Shown piece by piece: positions 17,280 through 27,600 of a stretch of 64,000 bases of DNA. Numbering within the stretch: position 1 is the first letter of the stretch; each line of letters begins with the position of its first letter. The position numbers were made by a program, and so were the translations under genes. The notes below the pieces were generated by a model, which worked only from the letters and a program-made list of their open reading frames with translations, searched no databases and was not told the origin of the DNA. Source of the stretch: Niastella yeongjuensis (GTDB taxonomy: Bacteria > Bacteroidota > Bacteroidia > Chitinophagales > Chitinophagaceae); assembly GCF_900110245.1 (NCBI RefSeq), contig NZ_FOCZ01000016.1:1-64000 (forward strand). Direction: 5' to 3'.

Positions 17280-17551
17280 AGCATACAACGTTAACCCATT
17301 TGTGTTTGTGGTGGAAATAAACAAGGATCGAGCGAAATATATGCTTCATGAAATTAAGATGCAAACAATGGGTAAATCCACAGAGAGATTTATTATCGTA
17401 TATTAATAGTATTCAAAACCTGCTGAATTTCAACTAAATCACTTATTAACAGGTTAGACAATTGTCCAGTCTGCCCGAGTTTTCGATTTTGATCGAATGT
17501 GATTGAATCTGATCAATTTTTCTCGATTTTATTCTCTTTGCTCTTGAAAAT

Positions 17552-17762
17552 ACCATTCATTTTCCGGTTCACACAGAGAAAGGTGTAAACGGTACCCTTC
17601 TGAAGTTAGGTGCTACTTGGTTCGCCGATAAGCACATCGCCCTTACAGCCCTTATCAGGGAGCTCTCATTGAAAAAGTTTATACAGTTTTCTTCGGGAGT
17701 ATCGATATTTCAGACACGCTCCTTTGAGCCTCCACAGAAATTTTATACTCCAGAATCAAGGT
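17552..17762 (+). pseudogene. Flavin amine oxidase remnant
   Basis: An internal frame reads IHFPVHTEKGVNGTLLKL then GATWFADKHIALTALIREL, then FQTRSFEPPQKFYTPES. The LGATWF..KH..L..LI.EL segment is the conserved region just after the flavin-binding start of monoamine-oxidase-like proteins. Both the GxGxxG nucleotide motif and the C-terminal half are missing, and no start codon fits. The piece overlaps the end of the next gene on the other strand by a few bases. Confidence 0.55.
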
Positions 17763-18421
17763 TTAGGCGAGAAATATTGAGAAAAGATCTTGTCTATAAG
17801 AAATTGTGATCTGAGGGCGGCCATCTGCTTGTTGATGGAATAATAATTCCCAATGACAGTTTTAAAATTCCGTTGTTTATTCCCGTGTTTCAACTCATAA
17901 ACAACCGCTGAACCGCAATCCGTAACTCCTTCACAGGGATCTTTGACCACCGCCCCCGCAGCTCGCAGGGAGTCCAGGACGGCGCTTTGACCGGGGTAAG
18001 TAAAGATGCCGTTCTTCCGCAGCTGAGATATCAGCTCCCGGGCAGTGGTATTCACCGGTATGCGGTAGATCTTCCGGTTGATGCAATAAGTGTCTCCCTG
18101 CCGGCGGCCTACATATTCATAACCGTCGCCATAGGGCCGGTTGAAGGAATAAATATATTTATATCTTTCAAAAAGGACACTGTCGGGCAGTAGCCGGATA
18201 ACCTGCACCTCTCCCCTGTTGCCATCCATCACATTGACGAAATAACGCCGGATTTCGAGGCAGGCCCCGGATTGGGTAATAGCCGGAAGGATGCGATTGA
18301 TCGCTTCCTCGTTTAGAAAAGGGACTGTCGAATCAACCTTGAAGGGCAGACCGGGAAGAATGGGGCAGTTATCTCCTTTCTAGGCCTGAGTGGCAAAAAG
18401 AATAAGGTTCGATATCAGCAT
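17756..18421 (-). pseudogene. Secreted hypothetical protein with a stop codon after its signal peptide
   Basis: From ATG 18421 the frame encodes MLISNLILFATQA, then TAG (18380-18382), then KGDNCPILPGLPFKVDSTVP and 200 further codons without interruption. Signal peptide and mature part are in the same frame, so one base change (for example CAG to TAG) probably inactivated a 221-aa exported protein. A GTG restart at 18232 gives 158 aa but cuts into the fold and lacks a signal. Six Cys in the mature part suit an extracytoplasmic protein. Family not recognised. Confidence 0.6.
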
Positions 18422-18753
18422 GCATAGGAATAACCTGTATAACCGATAGGGGCAAAGAGGCATAGTTCAGGCGTTGAATTATGAAAAAAATAATGATGGG
18501 CCACCTTATAGGTGGCTTTTTTATTATCGTTTAATTCAGTACTTCTAAGCAAACAACTCAGTTTTTTCATAGGGTTCCCGATCAACTTTTCTATCGTTAA
18601 GAAAACGCAACCTTTATCGAGAGCTTTTTTATTGACCTTGCTCAGTTTTTTGCTTTTCACATACAAAGAGCCAGTAACCGGGGGATTTTTATTATTTTTT
18701 TTTCGTTAGCTTACTATAACTATCACTATACCTTTAACCCCCATTCTTTTTGA

Positions 18754-19326
18754 ATGAAAACTTACTGCTGTTGTTATAGCCAGAAGTTTTTATTGCTGGC
18801 CGTATTTATTTCCATTTTGGAACTTACCTATTCACAACCTCCAACTCCTAAATTTGGAAATTTTAAGGGAGTTACCACTACCAGTTCCCCACCACCGCAA
18901 TCTATATATCCGACACAATCGAATTCGTATACATCACACGACCCGAACTGGGAAATGAACCAGCGGATATTGCAACAGTCACGTGTCATGACCGTGCCCG
19001 GTCAGGTAACACCCCAGAAACCAACCCCAGAAGAGTTAAAGCGGGAAATTACAAATACACAACTAGATATTGAAAGGCGTAAATATGTAGATTTTACAGA
19101 AGTGTATTTAAAGAGCTTTAAACAATTTCTTCAATTAAACCCCGATAGTTTTTCAATTGCCAAGGCCGTATATCTTTCAGAAAATCCGTGGTATGGAGCG
19201 TCAGGGAAAAGTTATAATAATGCACAGGGTGGATTTAATTTTTCAAGGGGTTTGATTTTATTAACCGGGTTAGAAGAAAAGCGAGGCTCCGAAAAGGAAA
19301 GTAATAATAAACAAAAAAATCCCTAG
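18754..19326 (+). CDS. Secreted hypothetical protein, first gene of a transglutaminase-like operon
   Basis: 190 aa with an N-terminal export signal (KFLLLAVFISILELTYS, cut before QPPTPKF). A Pro/Ser/Thr-rich linker (residues 28-60) is followed by a helical domain holding DFTEVYLKSFKQFLQLNPDSFSIAKAVYLSENPWYG, where a long helix leads into a Trp/Tyr motif. The end is polar and Lys-rich. The family is not named, but the 'AVYLSENPWYG' type segment suggests a conserved small periplasmic protein. The next gene starts 26 bp on, in the same direction, so it is co-transcribed with the transglutaminase-like gene. Confidence 0.6.
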   Translation: MKTYCCCYSQKFLLLAVFISILELTYSQPPTPKFGNFKGVTTTSSPPPQSIYPTQSNSYTSHDPNWEMNQRILQQSRVMTVPGQVTPQKPTPEELKREITNTQLDIERRKYVDFTEVYLKSFKQFLQLNPDSFSIAKAVYLSENPWYGASGKSYNNAQGGFNFSRGLILLTGLEEKRGSEKESNNKQKNP

Positions 19327-19352
19327 TTATAAACATAAAAAAATAATAAAGA

Positions 19353-19763
19353 ATGTCGTATTTTATTGAGCCTGAAGTTTCTGGTCAATTAGGGGATAAT
19401 ACGAATATGGATTTATCAATTCATCCTCCAAAAGTTGAGCGTTTGCATTTTGTATTCTATGGTTGGCTAGGTGATGATTTAATAGAGTGCTTTCCTGTTT
19501 TCTTAATTACCGAAAAGTTAAAAAATGCACTCATCATTTCAGAACTGTCAGGATATGAAATTAAAGATTGTCAGATCGAAGAAAGTGATGAATTTAAGTT
19601 GCTTCAGAATGTGATATTGCCGAATTTTTTCTGGCTTTCAATAACAGGAAATGTAAATGATGATTTCAGTATTGCCAGTAAAAAATTAAAAATTAGTGAC
19701 AATGCTTTTTCGTTTCTCAGTCAGTATAATTTACAAAATGCGATAATTTCTAAAAGTAGTTAG
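19353..19763 (+). CDS. Hypothetical protein, 136 aa
   Basis: A small acidic cytosolic-looking protein. VERLHFVFYGWLGDDLIECFPVFLITEKL forms a strand-helix unit and KLKISDNAFSFLSQYN a C-terminal helix. No signal or membrane segment, unlike its neighbours. It looks like a binding or immunity-type protein by size and position between two exported products, but no family is recognised. It lies 26 bp after the previous gene and 38 bp before the next. Confidence 0.5.
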   Translation: MSYFIEPEVSGQLGDNTNMDLSIHPPKVERLHFVFYGWLGDDLIECFPVFLITEKLKNALIISELSGYEIKDCQIEESDEFKLLQNVILPNFFWLSITGNVNDDFSIASKKLKISDNAFSFLSQYNLQNAIISKSS

Positions 19764-19801
19764 GGATTATCACATTGTTTGAGAAAACAGTAAGCTGAAA
19801 T

Positions 19802-20080
19802 ATGGATAAACAAGCCTTAGATAAACCTGTTGGCTTGGTTGTGAAACATATAAATAATACGCTAACGCCAGAAGAAAAGATCGAACTTGATAAATTTCTT
19901 CAACAGCCCGGTACTGACTTAAACCTTTGGCTGCGGCTTTTAAATGAACATAACTCTCCGGATTCATCCCTCAAAGATGAATATGACACGAATAAAGCCA
20001 AAGAAGAATTCTTTAAGAGAATAAAAGATTTGAAACAAAACAATTCCAGAAAGGATAATGATAAAACAAAGCTTATTTAG
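19802..20080 (+). CDS. Small helical protein overlapping the transglutaminase-like gene
   Basis: 92 aa, highly charged and helical: VVKHINNTLTPEEKIELDKFLQQPGTDLNLWLRLL. The first 60 residues faintly recall the cytosolic N-terminus of FecR-type anti-sigma factors, but the membrane segment and periplasmic part are absent, so this is only a resemblance. Its last 23 bases overlap the start of the next gene, indicating translational coupling. Confidence 0.5.
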   Translation: MDKQALDKPVGLVVKHINNTLTPEEKIELDKFLQQPGTDLNLWLRLLNEHNSPDSSLKDEYDTNKAKEEFFKRIKDLKQNNSRKDNDKTKLI

Positions 20081-21131
20081 GCTTTTATTAGGTTGCTTAT
20101 TTTTTAGTACATACGGTTTTATTTACGGGCAGAACGTAAGCGAAGCCGACTCCAATTTGAAATTCAACATATACAGTCAGGTTTTTGATTCACTAAAAAC
20201 TATTATTGAAAACGATGGGAGTTTCTCCAGGAGCGTTTTTTTAGTTGAAAATGCATATCATAACTATAATTTGCCATATAGCGATTTTCAAAAGGCTATT
20301 AATGACTTGTCTAAATTTATTACCCAGGGTACCTTTATTTCAAGGGGATACAATTATTCTGATATTTTAAATTACATTAAAAACTACTCAATTTTTTCAA
20401 AGCTCTTTGATACAACCCTACATGTAAAAAATAATTCATTAGAAAAAGACGGGCATATAGCGCATTATTCATACTCACACATTGACCCAATGGGAAAAAA
20501 GGAATGGTCAAATATGTTTGTGATAAATTTACTGGCGACTCGTAAAGGGAATTGCCATAGCCTGGCTTATTTATACAAAATAATAGCTGATAAGGTTGAC
20601 GCAAAATGCTGGTTTGCCCTGGTACCTAATCATATTTATATAAGATGTTATAGTCAGAAAGTTGGCTGGTATAATATTGAGTTAACCAGCGGTACCTTTC
20701 CTACAGATGCCTGGATTGCCACCTCAACATATGTTTCAATGGATGCTATACGAAGCGGTATTTATATGGATACATTAAGTAACCAGCAATCAATTTCATT
20801 ATGCGTATTAGACCTGGCCAAAGGATATGAATTTCAAACCCACAATTATTATGATGGTTTTATCCTGAAATGCTGTGATATGGCATTAAAATACCACCCT
20901 ATTAATCCAATGGCTTTATTATTAAAGGCTGAAACTCTAAAAAAAGTGTATTTTAAAGAAGTCGAAAATAAAAAGCCGGATTCCACGATCACCTATTTGG
21001 AAATGGAAAACGCATATATCACATTAGCAAAGCTCCATTACAGAGAATTGCCAGAGAAGGCATATCTAATGTGGTTAAATAGTTTGAGGAAACAAAATAA
21101 TAAATATCCATCTAAGCAGTCTTCAAATTAA
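20058..21131 (+). CDS. Secreted transglutaminase-like (papain-fold) protein
   Basis: 357 aa with signal peptide (LFRLLLGCLFFSTYGFIYG). The core region TRKGNCHSLAYLYKIIAD supplies a likely catalytic Cys, PNHIYIRCYS a His, and WYNIELTSG the third residue, in the Cys-His-Asp/Asn order of the transglutaminase-like superfamily. In bacteria these are usually thiol proteases or peptide-modifying enzymes rather than cross-linkers. The C-terminal 100 residues are helical, TPR-like (MALKYHPINPMALLLKAETL). It ends an operon of four genes. Its stop abuts the stop of the chimeric E1-JAB gene on the other strand. Confidence 0.65.
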   Translation: MIKQSLFRLLLGCLFFSTYGFIYGQNVSEADSNLKFNIYSQVFDSLKTIIENDGSFSRSVFLVENAYHNYNLPYSDFQKAINDLSKFITQGTFISRGYNYSDILNYIKNYSIFSKLFDTTLHVKNNSLEKDGHIAHYSYSHIDPMGKKEWSNMFVINLLATRKGNCHSLAYLYKIIADKVDAKCWFALVPNHIYIRCYSQKVGWYNIELTSGTFPTDAWIATSTYVSMDAIRSGIYMDTLSNQQSISLCVLDLAKGYEFQTHNYYDGFILKCCDMALKYHPINPMALLLKAETLKKVYFKEVENKKPDSTITYLEMENAYITLAKLHYRELPEKAYLMWLNSLRKQNNKYPSKQSSN

Positions 21132-22184
21132 TTAGTTTGTGGCTTCCTTACCAGAAGAGGCGACATTTAAGGGGCTAAAGTAGTATCTCTTACCCGCGGG
21201 ATGCACAGTGCATGATGGATCACCAGTATTTGATAAGATGATCATTACTGGGTGATTTGTGAGGTATTCTTTCTGCCAAGATATATCCGACAGGCTTTTT
21301 AAATCTGTACCACTTGGGCGGTTGTCTTTAGACGGATGCGAATGCCATTCGCCTATGTATACATATTTACCACTTGACTCTTTATAAACATCATTGAGAA
21401 ACGATTGACAATAGGCAATATCTTTTTCGAATTTATTTGCACTACGCACAGAATTTTGACCAGGGCCGGACACGTTTGTTATGACGATTTCGTTATCTGG
21501 TGTTATATATCCGGCTAATACTCCGCCCGTTTCAATCGTCGGGTTTGCAGCTACTTCTTGCTGCATGAAGGCAAGTTTTTCAACCGGAATGGTGGTGTGC
21601 ATCTGTTTATCATGATGGCAGTAAGGGCATTGCGGGTGTGGGCCGATGTATTGTTCATGCAATTGAAATGGAGTCTGTAAAGGAGTGCCGGTTATAGCTT
21701 CCGTTGTCCAAATCCAATGATTGGCATTGCCTGCTTTATTCTGTATGTGATCAATAAGCAGTCGGGAGGCTATAGAAGCAATGAGTTTCAGATCTGCTGC
21801 ACTTGCCGGACGAATAGGGTTGTTACATTCATTACGCAATGTCGGAAAAGCAGGATCGTCAGGAATGTCGATAAATGTATTTTTCTGTTCGCGGTAAAGC
21901 TGCAGGCAGTATAAGCAAGCATCTTTGCCTGGGAGTATACGTATGATTCGTGCGGCTTTGCCACCGCGGAGGGCTTCCAGCCTAAAGGCTTCGTCTTTCA
22001 ATACCACAAAGTCTGCTTTAAAGCCAGATGCATGATCTATAATGTTGAACATGCTACGTCTTTTTACTGCATCCTGAATGGCATCTTTGTCACAGTAATA
22101 GCCATCCTGAAAATACTGGACAAAATTGTCAATGTTTTTCTGTTCAAGGTGAATTATAAAATCAAAGTCCCTTGTTGGTGTCAC
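21132..22184 (-). pseudogene. Chimeric gene: nucleotidyltransferase fragment joined to E1-like/JAB protein
   Basis: One 350-codon frame starting at GTG 22184. Residues 4-70 (RDFDFIIHLEQK onward) duplicate the middle of the nucleotidyltransferase at 3461-3994, without its G-S motif. From residue 71 it becomes the C-terminal part of a ThiF/E1-like enzyme with paired Cys (CLYC, CPYCH), lacking the ATP-binding front. Residues about 210-340 are a JAB/MPN isopeptidase with a complete metal site: ETGGVLAG and GEWHSHPSKDNRPSGTD (E, HxH, S, D). E1-JAB fusions belong to known bacterial ubiquitin-like conjugation systems. The JAB part could still fold if expressed, but the E1 is dead and no ubiquitin-like or E2 gene is nearby. 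Confidence 0.75.
21973..22175. repeat. 203-bp direct duplicate of 3687-3889
   Basis: Aligned without gaps at an offset of 18286; I count eight differences over 197 bases. It is the nucleotidyltransferase piece of the chimeric gene. Similarity stops sharply at both ends. Confidence 0.85.
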
Positions 22185-22213
22185 AATTTTTGCACCGGAC
22201 GGTCTTCCATATA

Positions 22214-22894
22214 CTAAGTGAACTTTATAAAATGTCCATCCTTATTGATTGTCCATTTTTTTGTTGAATATTCTACGCCTTCTTCAGTACCTTGTGCATC
22301 GACGGTCAGCGCAAATTTGTGATGCATCGTAATGATCAAATCAGCGGAAATATCAGATTTTCTGTTTGCATACCAATGACTGTTATTCCCCGGGTTCGTT
22401 GCTTCTATTCTAATGGCGTCGATACATTCCAATGAGTGGGTGATTGTCACCAGGAACATGCCAGCATCTCCCTTTACCTCAACCACAATAAAACGAGGCC
22501 GTTTGGCAACCAAGGTCCATTGCCCCTTGTAGTACGTATTTACTAGGTCAAAAGTGGTGTCCTCTTGGTTGTAGTCGATATAACTTGCGCCAATGGCGGT
22601 TGGAATAAGTCTGAAGGGGATTTTTGTCAGTTTTTTATGCGCAAATACAGAAAGGTCAATCAAAGGGACATCATCATTAAGTCCGGAATGATAAGGAAAG
22701 CTGATAGCAGGTAAACTATCAAGGTGCTGCATCAGCAAAGCGCTGTCAGTTAAAGGCGCTTTTACGACAGCTGCTACAGTTTTTGTGGTATCCTTTATCA
22801 GGCTTGCGGAGGTCTGTTGCTTTGTATGGCAACCGGCAATGATTACCATCACTGGAAAAATAATTTTAAAGGCAGGCGTAGGTGTAATCTTCAT
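22214..22894 (-). CDS. Hypothetical lipoprotein, 226 aa
   Basis: The start MKITPTPAFKIIFPVMVIIAGC has a clear lipobox (IAGC), so the protein should be lipidated and membrane-anchored. A Thr/Ser/Lys linker (residues 25-50) is followed by a beta-rich domain: VNTYYKGQWTLVAKRPRFIVVEVKGDAGMFLVTI. No catalytic motif or named family. It ends 30 bp before the chimeric gene on the same strand; the junction bases 22176-22213 may derive from its former downstream neighbour. Confidence 0.65.
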   Translation of the reverse strand: MKITPTPAFKIIFPVMVIIAGCHTKQQTSASLIKDTTKTVAAVVKAPLTDSALLMQHLDSLPAISFPYHSGLNDDVPLIDLSVFAHKKLTKIPFRLIPTAIGASYIDYNQEDTTFDLVNTYYKGQWTLVAKRPRFIVVEVKGDAGMFLVTITHSLECIDAIRIEATNPGNNSHWYANRKSDISADLIITMHHKFALTVDAQGTEEGVEYSTKKWTINKDGHFIKFT

Positions 22895-23235
22895 AGAAAT
22901 GATTTAAGATTTTAGAGACCATAAAGAAATAAACTGAAATGTCAATAAAATGCTAAAACCTGTATGCCAGGGCCTGCTAAATGCGTACAAAAACAAAAAA
23001 TGTTCTCGTTTATAGCGAGGGCAACCTTGCCCCCTGGGCTCGCGGAGGCAGGGGAACGATAACGTTTATAATACTGATCAGACAAATGATTTCCTTTTTA
23101 TAGATATTGTAGCGCAGACCGGAAAGGGTGAACGCCATATGGGATTTTTTATGGGAGTGTATCGTTACTGACCCTTCAGGCTGAAAGGATCAAAGTAGTT
23201 TCGCTGTATCAAACTTAATAGGATTAGAAAATATC
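22895..23235. other. Gene-free stretch with a GC-rich hairpin
   Basis: A divergent intergenic region between the lipoprotein and propeller genes. The only structure noticed is CCCCTG pairing with CAGGGG around 23030-23055. No gene or clear promoter is supported. Confidence 0.4.
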
Positions 23236-24240
23236 ATGAAACACGTACTCATCTATATTTATTTCGTAATATTTGTTTTTCACACCTCCCGTGGACAAAA
23301 CCAAACAAACGTACCAAAAGATAATATCAACTACAATATCAAAGACACAGTCACTTCTTATGGGCCTAACAGAATGATTCGGAATGTAAAGCAAGATAGA
23401 AACGGAAACATTTTGTTTGCTGCATCATGGGGTGGTGTTTTCCGATATGATGGAAAATCGTTTACCAATATCGCAAGTAAAATAGGTTCTCGCAGATACT
23501 GGGATGTTCTGGAAGATCGAGGCGGAAATCTTTGGTTCGCTTCCACTGATTCCGGGGTTTATTATTATAATGGGAAAACCTTTCAACATTTTACAACCAG
23601 GGAGGGACTTGCCAGTAATGGTGTCTTTAAAATTTATGAAGATAAAACCGGCATTATTTGGTTCGGTACCGGAGGTGGAATAAGCCGTTACGATGGGCAA
23701 TCTTTTCGAAATTTAACAACGAAAGACGGACTGCCCAATAATGATATTAGGACTATCATGGAAGACAAAATTGGAAAATTATGGATTGCCACAGGGGACG
23801 GACCTTGTTTTTATGATGGAAAAACATTTACCGTTTTAAAAAACAAAGATGGCAAAGCGTTTAACAACGTTAGGTCTATAATCGAAGACAAAAAAGGCAA
23901 TATTTGGTTGGGTGGCAGTGATGGCCTTTGGCGCTATGACGGTGGTACATTTACCAGCATCACCCAGCAGTTTATTGGTCATATTTACGAAGATAACAAA
24001 GGAAACATCTGGACAACTGGTGAAGTAAAACCCAATAGGTATTGGGCACTTTCCCGTTATGATCAAAAATCCTTGTACGATAAGACGCCTACTGTAACCG
24101 TAATAATGTCTACAGAAAAAATGCTTTGTGGGATTTTGGAAGCTAACGATGGAAGTATTTGGTTTGGATCTTTGTACGGAGTGTATCGTTATGATGGAAA
24201 GATCATCACGGACTTTAAAAGTGCAGCCGGTCAAAAATAA
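23236..24240 (+). CDS. Secreted beta-propeller protein (two-component regulator propeller repeats)
   Basis: 334 aa with a signal peptide (LIYIYFVIFVFHTSRG). About seven repeats of the Reg_prop type follow, each with 'EDkxGNiWfgt..GvxryDGkxF': for example EDRGGNLWFAS, EDKTGIIWFGT, EDKKGNIWLGG, EANDGSIWFGS. In hybrid two-component sensors this propeller forms the periplasmic ligand-binding part; here there is no membrane helix or kinase, so the protein is a free propeller, perhaps a sensor subunit or binding protein. It stands alone and is followed by gene remnants. Confidence 0.85.
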   Translation: MKHVLIYIYFVIFVFHTSRGQNQTNVPKDNINYNIKDTVTSYGPNRMIRNVKQDRNGNILFAASWGGVFRYDGKSFTNIASKIGSRRYWDVLEDRGGNLWFASTDSGVYYYNGKTFQHFTTREGLASNGVFKIYEDKTGIIWFGTGGGISRYDGQSFRNLTTKDGLPNNDIRTIMEDKIGKLWIATGDGPCFYDGKTFTVLKNKDGKAFNNVRSIIEDKKGNIWLGGSDGLWRYDGGTFTSITQQFIGHIYEDNKGNIWTTGEVKPNRYWALSRYDQKSLYDKTPTVTVIMSTEKMLCGILEANDGSIWFGSLYGVYRYDGKIITDFKSAAGQK

Positions 24241-24372
24241 TTACAGATAATGCGGCCCAGGCAGAAGATAACTATCTGGAAGTGAAATTAAAGTCGCCTT
24301 CTCAGGAATTTTTAACCCAACGCCTACTTGCTGTATTTTGCCGTTACTTACTAAAACGATCTCTACGTGTGG
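24241..24372 (-). pseudogene. Amidohydrolase N-terminal remnant
   Basis: A 43-codon frame reads VEIVLVSNGKIQQVGVGL then KIPEKATLISLPDSYLLPG before stopping. This matches the first beta-sandwich part of metal-dependent amidohydrolases ('vlvxnGkIxxvGxxxxxPxxaxxidlxgxyllPGxxDxHxH'). The metal-binding HxH that should follow PG is missing and a stop lies just upstream, so only a scrap remains. Confidence 0.5.
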
Positions 24373-24515
24373 CTATGTTAATGATGGTTGTGCGGATGAT
24401 TGTTTTAATGGGATCAACATCTCCTCTATTCAGCCGTTATAACGCCCTGGTGATAACCCAATTTTCCTGACATGAGATGAAGTAGTTATAGTTCCCTCAT
24501 AAGCCCGGGGCAAGC

Positions 24516-24626
24516 ATGTCGCGCGCGCTGGCTGCCATGGAAACCGTCTTTAAAAAATATGACGCTGGCGGTTATAGTTCACCCCACTCCCACGATCCAA
24601 TTCAGCCAGCTTTCGTAGTAAAATAA
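24516..24626 (+). other. Short open frame, possible C-terminal remnant
   Basis: ATG 24516 to TAA 24626 encodes 36 aa (MSRALAAMETVFKKYDAGGY, then a His/Pro-rich end). The composition looks protein-like and unlike the surrounding DNA, but there is no domain or start context. It may be the tail of a lost gene. Confidence 0.25.
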
Positions 24627-24668
24627 ATTGAATATCTTTGACTCTATAATGCCCCTAAACCCTCGTCA

Positions 24669-27600
24669 ATGCATTTTCCGTACCTGAAAACAGCCTTTAA
24701 AGGCTTCTTATCCCTTGTAATTATTTATATTTTTTCCCTTTCACCTGCTTTGGCGCAGATGCGGCAGCTATACCTGGATGCTGATCAGGATAACCATATC
24801 AATAAAATAAGTTTTTATTCGCCGAATGAGGGATATGTAGCTTTTGAGAAATACATCGGCTATACGACCGACAGCGGCAGAACGTATACAAAGAAATTTA
24901 TCACCCTCAGTAACGTCAATTACGGTAGCTATATGAACGTCAATGTAACCTTGGGGTTCGGTATTGAGGGTGTAAAGGCCTTCGATAAAAATACCCTTAT
25001 CGTATATGGCGATTATGGCCTGGTACCATCCATTTTATATTCTGCCGATGGCGGTAATTCTTACAAGTTGGTATTCTATTCACAGTTTGATCCTTTACAA
25101 CTGAGGACCGGGATAAAGGACGTCGTGTTTCCTCAAAATGATAATACCGGCTATGCTGTCGATGCAGACCGTATTCTGAAGACGACGGACAAAGGGATGA
25201 CCTGGTCTGTGCAGACAGTGCAGTCTGCAAGCTATTTTGACCATATCGAGGCGATTGACAATAATAATGTAATTGCGATAAGTACCGACTATAATGGAAA
25301 CAGGTTATTAAAAACCAGCAACGGCGGAGCGTTTTGGCTGCGCAAAACATTGCCTCAAACGGGAATTCTGACCTATGCATACTTCCTGGACGCCAACATC
25401 GGATGGCTGAGCATGTATAGCGGGCAATATCGCTACTTTTATAAAACTACAAACGGCGGCCAAAACTGGACCCTTCAAAACGACGTTGACGCTACTCCTT
25501 TCAATTGCGATAAGATGCGGTTTACCGACGTCAATACCGGCTATGCCCTGGTAGCTCCTTACAAGATCTTTAAAACAACAAACAGCGGCGTAACCTGGGA
25601 ACCCCTCGCAAGGGACACTAATTTCACTTACCTGGGTTATTCCCACAACGACCTGCAGTGCTTTTCCGCAACACAGCTGTGGGCAGGAGGCGGCCATGGA
25701 TACCTGGAAATGACGGCAAACGGCGGAGGATCCCCGATAGCTGCTGCTTATTTTAAAGCAGATACAACCGGGATGTATATGGCGGGCACCGTTCAGCTGT
25801 TGAATTTTTCCAGGACTGGATGTCAATACCAATGGCTGGTTAACGGATCATTGATAAGTACGAGCTATAACGCAACCTATACACATGATATCGTCAGGAG
25901 CGTAGATACTATACAGTTGATCGTCAATGCCGGAGGAATTTCCGATACAATTACGAAATACTCACAGTTTTATGCCGGGGGAATCGCGAAAGCCTCCTCC
26001 TGGTACCCAAAATCGGGTAGCGCAGGCACGTTCGTGACCATCTCCGGTTCAAAATTCTCCAACGTATCGGGTGTTTCGTTTGGTGGTACAGCCGCAGCTT
26101 CCTTTACTGTTTTGTCAGACACGGTGATTACGGCAGTTGTTGCCGGCGGCGCCACAGGAACCATCACTTTAAAGCAGTTTTATGGCATCATTCCGGTTGG
26201 CGGATTCACGTACAATCCCCCACCCGCTTCAGCTCCTCCGGTAATCCAGACCGTCAGTCCCTCAGCGGGCATTATTGGAACCACAGTAACTATCACCGGC
26301 AGTGGATTTAGTACAACCGCTTCACAGAATAGCGTTTTCTTTGGAACTGTTCCGGCGACGCTACAATCGGCTTCTTCCGGGCAACTTGTTTGTACCGTGC
26401 CTGTTGGGGCTAGCCTGGGTACTATCCAGGTGCTTAACAAAGACAATGGCCTTTTGGGCGAATCCCTATCCCCTTTCCATGTGACGTTCGTAGACAGCAC
26501 TGAGAATTTTACACCAAATTCCTTTACTGAAGGCTTCATTGTAAGTAAAAGCCAAGGAAATCCCTGGGGCCTCCAGGGGAAAGACATAGATGGGGACGGA
26601 AAACCTGACCTGGTTGTAAATATGTCCATGGGGGGACAGGGCGATTCGCTGGTGGTGTTCCGTAATACAACTACAGGGAAGCGCCTTTCCTTTGCTCCAA
26701 GGGTACGTATCGGTTATACTTACTTCCCCACAGCCGGTCGTTTTGATATGAACGACCTGGACGGTGATGGGCGTCCCGACATGGTGTTACCAACAAATCA
26801 GGGGTTGGTGAAGGTACTTCGGAATGCAAGCAGTCCGGGTGTCATTTCATTTGAGAAGGAATACCTGGTCCCGGCCGGAAGGGGCACCCAGGAAGCGGTG
26901 ATTACAGACCTGGACAATGACGGAAAAAATGATATTGCAGTGACGTCATTTGAAGATTATAGCATATCTGTAATAAGGAATACAAGCGTGCCCGGCTCCC
27001 TGTCTTTTGCTGCCACACAAAACTTCAATGCTTCAGTGACGGTTACAGGGATCACTGCCGGTGACCTGGACGGCGACGGGTTGAAGGATATTATCACCTA
27101 CGAGCAGAATATCAAGAAAGGAAATATTTTTTTGTACCGGAATACCAGCATCCAGGGAAAGATCTCTTTTGCTTCATTTGTTAGTATAAGCGTACCGGGC
27201 ATCAGTTGGGAAGGTACCTTTATTTCGATCGTGGACTTCGATAAGGATGGCATACCGGATATTGTTATTTGCAATAACGATAATATCTGCGTATTCCGGA
27301 GCAACAGTACCAAGGGAAACTTTTCATATTTGCCTCCTGTTGTCATGCGTCTGGAACAAAGCAGTTATTTCACGGATGGCTGGGGTGGATGCGTGTCGAA
27401 TTTCAGTGGAGGTGTACGGCCTGATGTAATTTCGGCCACTGGCGGACCATTTCGTCATCTCATCATAGAAAAGAATAGTTCCCTCCCCGGCGCCGTCAAA
27501 CTGGACAGCCTGATCTACTCCAACGCTTACATGCCCCAGGAAGTTGCTGCGGCGGATTTTGATGGAGATGGCAAACCTGACGTTGCGGTGTCGAGCGGTC

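Noticed and set aside
21132-22184. Complete CBASS- or Bil-type ubiquitin-like operon
   Set aside because: No cyclase, ubiquitin-like, E2 or effector gene lies nearby and the E1 front half is missing.
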